Assembly (NCBI RefSeq): GCF_014203645.1
Contig: NZ_JACHJL010000015.1
Span: 62,001 to 126,000 of the forward strand
DNA: 64,000 nt
Origin: Streptomyces zagrosensis
GTDB lineage: Bacteria; Actinomycetota; Actinomycetes; Streptomycetales; Streptomycetaceae
Reading direction: 5' to 3'
The notes under the pieces are model-generated. The model worked only from the letters and a program-made list of their open reading frames with translations, did no database searches and was not told the DNA's origin. The stretch's first letter is position 1. Each line of letters opens with the position of its first letter. The translations under genes and the position numbers were made by a program. Of the stretch, positions 43,001 through 50,623 are shown in pieces.

Positions 43001-43565
43001 GCACGGCGAACTCGCCGCGCTTTTCGACCAGCTCCACCCGGGCGTACGCGGCTGCCGCGAGCCCGTCCACCACCTCGCCCAAATCCGCGCTCTGCCCGCT
43101 GCGCAACGCCACGGGCTCCAGCTCGCCAAGCCCCTTGACCTGCGGCTGAAGCACGGCGCGAATGGGCGCGACGACCACGCTGATGGGCCCAGCGGTCGGG
43201 TCGTCGGCGCTGGGGTGGGTCAGCCGCCGCAGCACGGCGAGCCGCCGCCCCACGGTGTCCGAGCGCGGCGAGAGCCGCTCGTGCGGCAGTGTCTCCCACG
43301 ACGGGAACTCCGCCACGGCGTGCTCGCCGCCCTCGGGCATCAGCGAGCGCAGCGCGGCGGCCAGGTCCTCCGCCTCACGCCCCGTCGCGGTGACCGCGAG
43401 CACCGGCCGCCCCCCGGAGCGGGCGAGCGCGGCGACGGCCAGGGGCCGCGCGGCAGGCGGCCCGACGAGGTCGAGGTGCATGCGGTGACCATCCGAGGCC
43501 GCACGCACCGCCTCGGCGAGCGCGGAGTCTTTGACGACGGCATCGAGCAGACCGTGCAGGCTCAT
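40005..43565 (-). CDS. mfd: Transcription-repair coupling factor
   Basis: A 1186-residue translocase that pushes stalled RNA polymerase off DNA lesions and recruits UvrA. Order: UvrB-homology region (residues 1-400, LPHERLSPRSDTVGRRLAVL), RNA-polymerase-interacting CarD-like domain (LQAGDFIVHEQHGVGRYIEM), Walker A RLVCGDVGYGKTEIAVRAAF, DEEQRFGVEHKEQLK, helicase motifs to QLRGRVGRGRERGYAYF, and the C-terminal TRCF domain. The ATG at 43565 starts the conserved MSLHGLLDAVVKDSALAEAV; the open frame continues to 43748 without similarity. Length is normal. Confidence 0.96.
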   Translation of the reverse strand: MSLHGLLDAVVKDSALAEAVRAASDGHRMHLDLVGPPAARPLAVAALARSGGRPVLAVTATGREAEDLAAALRSLMPEGGEHAVAEFPSWETLPHERLSPRSDTVGRRLAVLRRLTHPSADDPTAGPISVVVAPIRAVLQPQVKGLGELEPVALRSGQSADLGEVVDGLAAAAYARVELVEKRGEFAVRGGILDVFPPTEEHPLRVEFWGDEVEEIRYFKVADQRSLEVAEHGLWASPCRELLLTADVRHRAAELAKAHPELGELLGKIAEGIAVEGMESLAPVLVDEMELLLDVLPTGAMAVVCDPERVRTRAADLVATSQEFLQASWAASAVGGQAPIDLDAASLWGIADVRDRARELGMMWWSISPFAAEESTLDTAGELAGDTLTLGMRAPELYRGDIARALADTKGWIAEGWRTVFLTEGHGPATRTVEVLSGEGIAARLDPDLAEISPSLVHVSCGSIERGFIDPGLKLAVLTETDLTGQKAAGKDGTRMPARRRKTIDPLTLQAGDFIVHEQHGVGRYIEMVQRTVQGATREYLLVEYAPAKRGQPGDRLFVPTDQLEQVTKYVGGEAPTLHRLGGADWTKTKARAKKAVKEIAADLIKLYSARMAAPGYTFGADTPWQRELEDAFPYVETPDQLTTIAEVKEDMEKSIPMDRLVCGDVGYGKTEIAVRAAFKAVQDGKQVAVLVPTTLLVQQHYGTFTERYGQFPVVVKALSRFQSDSEAKAVLEGLRDGSVDLVIGTHRLFSSDTKFKDLGLVIVDEEQRFGVEHKEQLKKLRANVDVLTMSATPIPRTLEMAVTGIREMSTITTPPEERHPVLTFVGPYEQRQIGAAIRRELLREGQVFYIHNRVESIDRAAAKLREIVPEARIATAHGQMGESALEQVVVDFWENKFDVLVSTTIVESGIDISNANTLIVERGDNFGLSQLHQLRGRVGRGRERGYAYFLYPPEKPLTETAHERLATIAQHTEMGAGMYVAMKDLEIRGAGNLLGGEQSGHIAGVGFDLYVRMVGEAVADYRTTLEGGAEEEPPLEVKIELPVDAHVPHDYAPGERLRLQAYRSIAAVSNEQDITAVREELTDRYGPLPEPVENLLLVAGLRLLSRACGVGDITLQGTNVRFGPVELRESQELRLKRLHPRTVFKPATRQILVPRPTTGRVGGKPVVGRELLAWTGEFLTTILGS

Positions 43566-43775
43566 GAAGGGCTTCCGTCTCGGGGCTGGACAACGCGAAC
43601 GGCCCGGCACGGCCTCGATGGGGATTGAGGCGAGGGCCGACCGGCTCACCGGAGGCCCAGCGAGCCGGGATGTCTTCAGAGTACGACGGTGGTGTGACAG
43701 CGCGACGCGAGCCCGGCTGGCTCCGGGGGTCCCCACGACCGCAAGCACCGCACCCCCGGGCGCTGCGCGGGGAGG

Positions 43776-44039
43776 TCACAAGGGCCAAGCAGTAACCTGA
43801 ACGATGTGCGGGCGCTCTTGTCGCACAAGGGTCAGGTACTGGAACATGCCCCCTGGCAAGATCTCCTCCTGTATCGCCACCGACCGGCCCTGGTGGCTGG
43901 TGCCGTCAAGGTGCAGAGCCGCTGCGGCACGCACTAGCTCGTCGGCTCGTTCCTCTACCTGGGCGATGAAGACGAGATTCGGTGTCTCCCCGATGACGTG
44001 ATGCGCGTCTGGGTCGTACTCCCAGCCCCCGTCACCCAC
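43776..44039 (-). CDS. Small hypothetical protein
   Basis: An 87-residue frame with normal composition: WEYDPDAHHVIGETPNLVFI, VRAAAALHLDGTSHQGRSVA, QYLTLVRQERPHIVQVTAWP. The likely GTG start at 44039 overlaps the stop of the preceding small ORF in GTGGGTGA, suggesting translational coupling, or a frameshift that split one gene. I do not recognise the family. Confidence 0.5.
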   Translation of the reverse strand: MGDGGWEYDPDAHHVIGETPNLVFIAQVEERADELVRAAAALHLDGTSHQGRSVAIQEEILPGGMFQYLTLVRQERPHIVQVTAWPL

Positions 44040-44178
44040 CGGTAACCCGCGCACGCGCGGCGTCCATGATGCCCCGGATCTCGTCCACGGCCGCCCGCCA
44101 CGCCTCATCGCCCCGGTCGAGCGACTGGACGGCACGTTCAGCAGCGTGAAGACGCTCCGCTACAAGGCGAAACCGCAC
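44032..44178 (-). CDS. Small hypothetical ORF overlapping the next
   Basis: A 48-residue frame, helical (AERLHAAERAVQSLDRGDEA, RAAVDEIRGIMDAARARVTG). The start is uncertain (GTG at 44178) and no clear ribosome site was seen. It is either the upstream partner of the 43776-44039 ORF or its N-terminal part separated by a frameshift. Confidence 0.35.
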   Translation of the reverse strand: MRFRLVAERLHAAERAVQSLDRGDEAWRAAVDEIRGIMDAARARVTGG

Positions 44179-44276
44179 GCTGAAGCAATCTGGAACCGTG
44201 TGACCGCGCCGGGCCTGTTCCGGCCACTGTCCCGGCATCCGTGGACAGTGCTCGGGTGGATGGTGACCATGGCGGC

Positions 44277-44789
44277 ATGGTGACGTGGACCATTCAGCCG
44301 ACACCCGTTGATGGCGCCGGCATCGAGGAGGCGATCTGGGAGTACGCCACCGAGGTCAGCCGGCGCGTGTGGGGGCGGCAGGCGACGGAGGTGGAGCTGC
44401 GCAAGGCCATCGCGGACGACCCGCACAGCGGTTTGGCTCCGCCGCACGGGGTGTTCCTCGTCGCCCGCGATCACGGTGGCGCAGTCCTGGGGTACGCGGG
44501 GGTGCGGCTTGTGGCCGGCCTGCCCGCGGCAGCGGAGGCCGGGCTTTCCGCGACGGCGGAGGTGAAGCGGTTGTACGTTCGTCCTGCCGGGCGCGGTATG
44601 GGGCTCGGCAAAGAGCTGCTGCGGGCCGCCGAAGTCGCCGCCCGCGGGCTGGGGGCGGCCCGGGTCGTACTGGAGACCAACACTCAGCTCACCGAGGCAC
44701 GCGCGATGTACGAGGCCCTCGGTTACCAGGAGACCGCGCCGTACAACAACCACGGCGCCGCCCAGCACTGGTACGCCAAGACCCTCTAA
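44277..44789 (+). CDS. GNAT-family N-acetyltransferase
   Basis: A 170-residue acetyltransferase. The acetyl-CoA motif A is VKRLYVRPAGRGMGLGKELL (the RGMGLG turn corresponds to the usual Q/RxxGxG), followed by RVVLETNTQLTEARAMYEAL and the C-terminal GYQETAPYNN. The start is the ATG at 44277 (an overlapping GTG at 44280 is possible); no good ribosome site is visible. It lies divergent from the small ORFs and convergent with the dehydrogenase gene. Substrate unknown. Confidence 0.9.
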   Translation: MVTWTIQPTPVDGAGIEEAIWEYATEVSRRVWGRQATEVELRKAIADDPHSGLAPPHGVFLVARDHGGAVLGYAGVRLVAGLPAAAEAGLSATAEVKRLYVRPAGRGMGLGKELLRAAEVAARGLGAARVVLETNTQLTEARAMYEALGYQETAPYNNHGAAQHWYAKTL

Positions 44790-44911
44790 CTCCCGTGTCG
44801 AGGACCCGACCTGCTCGTCTTCCCCCAAGCGCTCTCCCAGCCCCGCAACTGCCCGCCCCGAGCCGGCGCGCCCGCTTCAGGCGTGCCCTCGGGAAGCTGG
44901 CCAAGCCCCTC

Positions 44912-45808
44912 CTAGCGACCCGCCTCGCCTTCCGGGCCGAAGCTCGCGAAGTACGCCGCCGCGCCGTCCTCCTGGCCATGGCCCTGCTCCTCCGCGCGGC
45001 ACAAGCGCTCCGCTGCCGCGGTGGCCAGGTCCATGCGTACGCCGGAGCGTTCGGCCGCCTCCGCGATGAGGGCGGCGTCCTTGCGGGCGGCGGAGACGGT
45101 GAAGCTCGGCGGGTAGGTGTCGGAGAGGATGAGTTCGGACTTTGCGCGGAGGTAGCCGGAATCGAGCGGGCCACCGGCGACCGCGTCCAGGAAGGTGCGC
45201 GGGTCTACTCCAAGTCCCTTGGCCAGAGCCAGGGTTTCGCCCGTGCCGTTGATGAGGGTGAGCACCCAGTTGTTGACGACGAGCTTGAGTGCGCTGGCTG
45301 CCCCGGTCGCGCCGTCCTCGCCGACCCACAGGGTGCGCTGGCCGATCGCCGAGAAGATCCGTTCGGCGCGGGTGCGCACCTCGGTCGGGCCGGCCGCCAG
45401 GATGGTCAACTTGGCGTTCTCGGCCGGTTCTTTGGTGCCGAGTACCGGCGCGTCCACGAAGCCAAGGTCCTGCCGGGCGGCGAACTCGGCCAGCGAACCG
45501 ATCGCGTCCACCCCGACCGTGCTCGACTGGAGCCACAGGGCGCCGTCGCGCAGCGCGGGCGCCGCGTTGTGGACGGCGCTGAGCGCGGCGGCCCCGTCGT
45601 GCAGCATCGTCAGGACGACGTCCGCGCCGTCCACCGCGGCTGCGGGGGTGTCCGCTACCCGGGCCCCTGCCGCCGCTAGCGGTTCCGCCTTGGCCCGCGT
45701 ACGGTTCCACACCCGCACGTCGAACCCGCCGGCGCCGGCCAGGTTGCGGGCCATCGGCGCGCCCATGATTCCGGTGCCGAGCACCGCTACGGAGATCGTG
45801 TCTGTCAT
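44912..45808 (-). CDS. Beta-hydroxyacid dehydrogenase (3-hydroxyisobutyrate dehydrogenase-like)
   Basis: A 298-residue NAD(P)-dependent enzyme of the 6-phosphogluconate/3-hydroxyisobutyrate dehydrogenase superfamily. The Rossmann dinucleotide motif is at the N-terminus (VAVLGTGIMGAPMARNLAGA). The substrate motif is FVDAPVLGTKEPAENAKLTI, with the usual DAPV(S/L)G core. The catalytic-Lys region is ASALKLVVNNWVLTLINGTG, and the C-terminal helical domain carries SFTVSAARKDAALIAEAA. The exact substrate is not predictable. Confidence 0.92.
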   Translation of the reverse strand: MTDTISVAVLGTGIMGAPMARNLAGAGGFDVRVWNRTRAKAEPLAAAGARVADTPAAAVDGADVVLTMLHDGAAALSAVHNAAPALRDGALWLQSSTVGVDAIGSLAEFAARQDLGFVDAPVLGTKEPAENAKLTILAAGPTEVRTRAERIFSAIGQRTLWVGEDGATGAASALKLVVNNWVLTLINGTGETLALAKGLGVDPRTFLDAVAGGPLDSGYLRAKSELILSDTYPPSFTVSAARKDAALIAEAAERSGVRMDLATAAAERLCRAEEQGHGQEDGAAAYFASFGPEGEAGR

Positions 45809-46553
45809 GGGGGCACGGTAGGGCCTGGAGCGTACTCAAGAACAAACGCGACGCGCGGCGCGCACGTCGGGGGCTCCGCCTGGCGGGCCCCCTCGCAGGC
45901 GCCGCCGCCAGCCCGGCCTGCACGCCGTCAACGCGCTCCCAAACACACCAAAGCCCCGGCCCAAGCGCTCCCCCAAGAGCGCGGGCCAGGGCGTTCACAT
46001 GGTGCGGCGGTCACCCCGGGATGGCCTCCGAGGTGACCGCCGCGGCGGCGGACCATCCCCATGGCACCCGCCGTCTGCTGGCCGTCCGCCCTGCCGAGCC
46101 ATGGGCTCCGCCGGGCCGTACGGCCTGGTCTGGTGTGAAGTGACGGAGCAAGGGCCGGCCCCTTGCACGTCCGCCCCTTTGGGACGTCTTCCTTGCACGT
46201 CCGCCCCTTTGAGCCGCACTCCTCGAACCTTCACCCCCTTCGGGCGCCCCTCGGGGAGGAGAGGAGCGCCGCCAGGGCGGGGGGTTTCGGAAGGGCTGGG
46301 CCGGGGCGGTCTTGGCCCGGGAGGGGTCCCGGGAGAGGTGGTACAGGCTTGATCCCGGGGGAGCCTCGGGCCCAGGATCGCGGAGGAGCCAGGGCCCTGG
46401 AGGCGCCTCGGGCCCGGCCATTGGGAGAGCCGTGGCCCGAGGTACCCCCCTGTATCGGGGACAGCAGCAACCTGCTCAACCCCCTGTAGCGGACAGCAAC
46501 CTGTCCAACCCCCGTCCGTGGTGGGGCAGCAACCTGCCCCACCACCAGCGGGC
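45809..46553. other. 745 bp intergenic with a 30-bp direct repeat
   Basis: Two copies of a 30-bp unit (beginning CCTTGCACGTCCGCCCCTTT) lie at 46161-46190 and 46191-46212 (second partial). CAGCAACCTG-type segments recur at 46461-46540. A GGCCC..GCGCTC/GAGCGC..GGGCC imperfect hairpin at 45957-45988 might terminate the ABC operon from the right. No gene is supported. Confidence 0.45.
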
Positions 46554-49133
46554 CTAGTCCGTCGCGATCGCGTTCAGCACGTTCATCCGGCCCGCACGGA
46601 ATGCGGGGATCAGGGCCGCGAGCAGGCCGATCAGCGCCGACCCGATGAAGACCGTGATGATCGTCGGCCAGGGGATCTCCAGGGTCTTCAGCCCCTCAAG
46701 TGCCAGCAGCTTTTGGGCTGTTGCGCCCCAAGCCATGCCCAGGCCCAGGCCCAGTAGGGCACCGAAGAGGGCGATGACCACCGACTCCAGCCGGATCATG
46801 CGGCGCATCTGACGGCGGGAGAGGCCGATGGCGCGCATCAGGCCGATCTCGCGGGTCCGCTCGACGACCGACAGGGCCAGGGTGTTCACCACGCCCAGGA
46901 TGGCGACGATGATCGCGAGCCCGAGCAGCCCGTACACGAGGTTGAGCATCTGCCCGATCTGGTCCTCAAGCAGCTTCTTGTAGTCGGCCTGGTCGCGAAC
47001 GTTAACGCTCGGGTCGATGGCCAGTCCGGCCTTGATCGACTCGTATGCCTCACGGTCGTGGCCTTCCTTGGCCTCCGCGAACATCATCAGGTTCTGCGGC
47101 ATGTTGTCGGCGGTGACATGTGCCTTGGCCGTCTCCACGCCGATATGGATGGAGCCCTTGTTGAACGCGGTGTCCTCCGAGGCGATGACCCGGACCGTGA
47201 CCTTGGCCGTGCCGCCCTCCTTGAAGTCCACGCTGAGCGTGTCACCCATGGCGACCTTGTGATCCTTGGCGAAACCCTCTGGAATCGCGATGGCGTTCTT
47301 GGCGAAGCCGTCGACCAACTTGCCCTCGATCACCGGCGATCGCAGGTCCTGCGCGTAAGTGGGACTGGCCGCGTTCACTTCCTCCTTGATCTTCTTCCCG
47401 GAGGGGGTGGTGAGGATGGCGTCTTCGAAGCTCTTGTAGTCGGTGACGTGGCTGAGGTGCTTGGCGCCCTTGATCGCCCGCTCGACCTGCGGCTTGATCG
47501 GGCCGTTGTCGGCCTCGATGATGAAGTCCGCGCCGACCGACTTATCCAGTTCGTCGCTGGCCGATGCGACCATCGACGAGCCGACCACCGACAGGCAGGC
47601 GACCAGCGCCAGGCCGATCATCAGGGCCGCGCCCGTGGCGCCCGTGCGGCGCGGGTTACGTAGCGCGTTGCGCTCCGCCAGCCGGCCGACCGAGCCGAAG
47701 GCCCGTAGCAGCACCGCGCTCAGCGCACGGACCACCACACTGGCCAGCAGCGGGCCGATGACGATGAAGCCGATCAGGGTCAGCAGCACACCGAGGCCCA
47801 GGAACATCGCGCCGTCGGCGGCCTTGTCGGCGTTCGCGGTCACGGCCAGGGCTGCGGCGCCACTGCCGGTCAGCAGGAAGCCGAGCACGGCTCGTATCTT
47901 GCCCGCGCGGCCCTCGGCCGGGGTGCCCGCGTCGCGCAGCGCCGCCATCGGGGAGATCGAGCCTGCCCGGCGGGCCGGAATGTACGCGGCGATGACGGTG
48001 GTCAGTACGCCGATGACGACGCCGACGATGGGCGTGGTGGCCTTGACCGTCAGTTCCGAGGTGTCCAGGTTCATGCCCATGGTGCCCATGAGCTTCATGA
48101 GGCCGATCGCGAGGCCGATGCCTCCGAGCACACCGAGGATGGAGCCCACCACACCGAGCAGGAGCGCCTCAAGCAGCACCGAGCGGTTGATCTGCCGGCG
48201 GCTGGAGCCGATGGCCCGCATCAGGCCGATCTCGCGGGTGCGCTGGGCGACCAGCATGGAGAAGGTGTTGACGATGAGGAAGATGCCGACCAGAACGGCG
48301 ATTCCGGCGAAGCCGAGCATCGCGTACTTCATGACGTCCAGGAACGCGCCCAGATCGTCCTTGTTCTCTTCCTTCGTCTCGGCCTTCGTCTTGACCTTCA
48401 GGTCGCTGCCCGGGCCGAGCTTGGCAATGACGGACTTCTTCAGCTCGTCGTGGCCGACGCCGGGCGCGGCGGTCAGCGCGATCGAGGTGTACTTGCCGGT
48501 GGCGCCGAGCAGTCGGCGCTGGGCGGTCTCGTCGTCCAGGTAGAAGATGGCGGAGCCGGGGTTGGTGACCTGGAAGGTGGCGATGCCGGTGATGGTGGTG
48601 GTGAAGTCGCCGGGCACGGCGATGATCCGCACCGTGTCGCCGATCTTCAGCTTCTTCTTCTTGGCCGTGTCGGCGTCCACCATGACATCGGTGGGCCCGC
48701 GCGGCTCATGTCCCGAGGTGACCTCGACCGACTTGAGCTCGCCGCTGTCCCAGTTGGTGGCGACGGACGGCGCGCCATCGACCAGGCTGAGCTTTTTGTT
48801 GTTCTTGTCCACGGCCGTGATGGATGTGGAGACCGTGTCGCCAGCAGCCGACTTGACGCCCTTGACCTTCTCCAGCTCGGCGATCTTGGCCGCGGGGATC
48901 GTCGGCACCTTGCGGGTCCGCTGCATATCGTCGCCGCTCGGGGCGTCCTTGGGGCTGACGCTGACGTCGGGCGCGGTGGCCGAGAAGATCTTGTCGAACG
49001 TGGAGTTCATGGTGTCGGTGAAGACGAGCGTGCCGCACACGAACGCCACCGACAGCAGGACGGCGATGGCGGAGAGCGCCATGCGTCCCTTGTGCGCGAG
49101 GAAGTTGCGCAGGGAAGTCTTGAGCACGGTCAC
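46554..49133 (-). CDS. MacB/FtsX-type ABC transporter permease
   Basis: An 859-residue permease of the LolCE/MacB superfamily. It is built as two FtsX units: N-terminal helix (GRMALSAIAVLLSVAFVCGT), a large outer domain, a three-helix FtsX domain (NTFSMLVAQRTREIGLMRAI), then a second copy with outer domain and a C-terminal FtsX domain (NTLALSVVERTREIGLMRAI). The duplicated TREIGLMRAIG motif marks the coupling loops. It works with the ATPase gene it overlaps by 4 nt. Such pumps move lipoproteins, peptides or drugs out of the membrane; substrate unknown. Confidence 0.94.
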   Translation of the reverse strand: MTVLKTSLRNFLAHKGRMALSAIAVLLSVAFVCGTLVFTDTMNSTFDKIFSATAPDVSVSPKDAPSGDDMQRTRKVPTIPAAKIAELEKVKGVKSAAGDTVSTSITAVDKNNKKLSLVDGAPSVATNWDSGELKSVEVTSGHEPRGPTDVMVDADTAKKKKLKIGDTVRIIAVPGDFTTTITGIATFQVTNPGSAIFYLDDETAQRRLLGATGKYTSIALTAAPGVGHDELKKSVIAKLGPGSDLKVKTKAETKEENKDDLGAFLDVMKYAMLGFAGIAVLVGIFLIVNTFSMLVAQRTREIGLMRAIGSSRRQINRSVLLEALLLGVVGSILGVLGGIGLAIGLMKLMGTMGMNLDTSELTVKATTPIVGVVIGVLTTVIAAYIPARRAGSISPMAALRDAGTPAEGRAGKIRAVLGFLLTGSGAAALAVTANADKAADGAMFLGLGVLLTLIGFIVIGPLLASVVVRALSAVLLRAFGSVGRLAERNALRNPRRTGATGAALMIGLALVACLSVVGSSMVASASDELDKSVGADFIIEADNGPIKPQVERAIKGAKHLSHVTDYKSFEDAILTTPSGKKIKEEVNAASPTYAQDLRSPVIEGKLVDGFAKNAIAIPEGFAKDHKVAMGDTLSVDFKEGGTAKVTVRVIASEDTAFNKGSIHIGVETAKAHVTADNMPQNLMMFAEAKEGHDREAYESIKAGLAIDPSVNVRDQADYKKLLEDQIGQMLNLVYGLLGLAIIVAILGVVNTLALSVVERTREIGLMRAIGLSRRQMRRMIRLESVVIALFGALLGLGLGMAWGATAQKLLALEGLKTLEIPWPTIITVFIGSALIGLLAALIPAFRAGRMNVLNAIATD

Positions 49134-49918
49134 GACACACGTCCGCGCGCGTCGAAGTGCTTCATGCGCTCAAGTACGAGTTCGGCGGTCGGGTTGTACA
49201 TCTCGTCCACGATCCGGCCATCGGCCAGGTACAGAACGCGATTGGCGTACGAGGCTGCCACCGGGTCGTGGGTGACCATCACGATGGTCTGGCCCAACTC
49301 GTCCACGGATCGCCGCAGGAAGCTGAGGACCTCGGCGCCGGCCCGCGAGTCGAGGTTTCCGGTGGGCTCGTCGCCGAAGATGATCTCGGGGCGAGCGGCG
49401 AGCGCACGGGCCACGGCTACGCGCTGCTGCTGGCCGCCGGAGAGTTGGTTCGGCCGGTGCTTGAGCCGTCCGGCCAAGCCCACGGTGTCCACCACCCGGT
49501 CCAACCAGGCCCGGTCGGGCTTGCGGCCCGCGATGTCCATCGGCAGCGTGATGTTCTCAATGGCGTTGAGCGTGGGCAGCAGGTTGAACGCCTGGAAGAT
49601 GAACCCGATGCGGTCCCGGCGCAGTTGGGTCAGCTTCTTGTCCTTGAGGCCGGTGACCTCGGTCTCGTTGATGTAGATGTTGCCCGAGGTGACGGTGTCG
49701 AGCCCGGCGAGGCAGTGCATCAGCGTGGACTTACCGGAGCCGGAAGGGCCCATGATCGCGGTGTACTGGCTTCTGGCTATGTCCACATCCACATGGTCCA
49801 AAGCGACCACCCGGGTCTCGCCGGAACCGTACGCCTTGACTACCTGACGTGCTCGTGCGGCAACGGCCGTATGCCCTCCGCTGCCCCCGGTCCTGGGAAT
49901 TGATACAGCCGTTGTCAC
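49130..49918 (-). CDS. MacB/LolD-type ABC transporter ATP-binding protein
   Basis: A 262-residue ATPase. It has Walker A IMGPSGSGKSTLMHCLAGLD, the Q-loop in GFIFQAFNLLPTLNAIENIT, signature LSGGQQQRVAVARALA, Walker B EIIFGDEPTGNLDSRAG and the H-loop MVTHDPVAASYANRV. The GTG at 49918 has AGGAG 7 nt upstream. It is the first gene of a two-gene operon with the FtsX-type permease, overlapping it by 4 nt. Confidence 0.95.
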   Translation of the reverse strand: MTTAVSIPRTGGSGGHTAVAARARQVVKAYGSGETRVVALDHVDVDIARSQYTAIMGPSGSGKSTLMHCLAGLDTVTSGNIYINETEVTGLKDKKLTQLRRDRIGFIFQAFNLLPTLNAIENITLPMDIAGRKPDRAWLDRVVDTVGLAGRLKHRPNQLSGGQQQRVAVARALAARPEIIFGDEPTGNLDSRAGAEVLSFLRRSVDELGQTIVMVTHDPVAASYANRVLYLADGRIVDEMYNPTAELVLERMKHFDARGRVS

Positions 49919-50623
49919 GGTAAGTCTCCTAAGTCAGTGTCTTTCGCGGTTGTTGCCGCGTACCTAAGACTGGTCGAGTGAGGGCCTGATCGCGATGGTG
50001 CTTAGTGCCGTATCCGCCCTGGGGCTAACCCCACCCTCATGGTCGTGCCGCCCACAGCAAGCCTAGGAAATGCAGGCCCCTGACCTCGTCATCCGCCGGG
50101 ACGAACGCGAGGTAGGGGGAAGCTCCCGCCGTCCCCTAGGGGCTTGGGCCTACGACGTACGCGGTCATCAGGGTTGTCGAGCGAAGTGAGTCGCCTCGTA
50201 CGCCATGGCTCAAACGGGCGCGAACGCACGTCTCGTACGGGCGCGGGACTCTTCCCTCCGGTCGGGTGTTCCCTACGGGGCGGAGGCTGCCGGGTTCGGG
50301 GCCTTGCCCGTACGACCGCGAGAGGCCGCGGCGGGGTCCGCCCGTACGACCACGGGAGGCCGCGGTACGACCACGGGAGGCCTTGGGGCTACTTCGTGCG
50401 ATGGAGGGCGCAGTGGGGCCGGAGTAAGGGCCCGACCAGTTGTCTGCGGTTGACAGCGAGGGCAGACGGGCAGGGGTCAGCGCCGGCCGGTGGGGGGCGC
50501 GTTGGGGCGTACGGGAGGCGCAGGCGGGACGCGGTGCGGCCACCGGGCCGGTTGGCATGGGCTGTTCCGTGGCGCCGCGGCCCGTGGAAAGGTGGACCCT
50601 ACAACGAGCGATGGAGGGGCACG
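49919..50623. other. 705 bp divergent intergenic region
   Basis: It contains the promoters of the ABC operon (minus; TTAGGT near 49967 is a possible -10) and of the MFS gene (plus). At 50340-50390 a unit of about 20 bp containing GTACGACCACGGGAGGCC occurs twice with a diverged third copy. The open frame upstream of 50624 is not conserved-looking. Confidence 0.4.

Noticed and set aside
50144..50623. 160-residue N-terminal extension of the second MFS exporter
   Set aside because: It lacks membrane segments and a ribosome site; GGAGG before the GTG at 50624 and the first MFS helix soon after fix the start.
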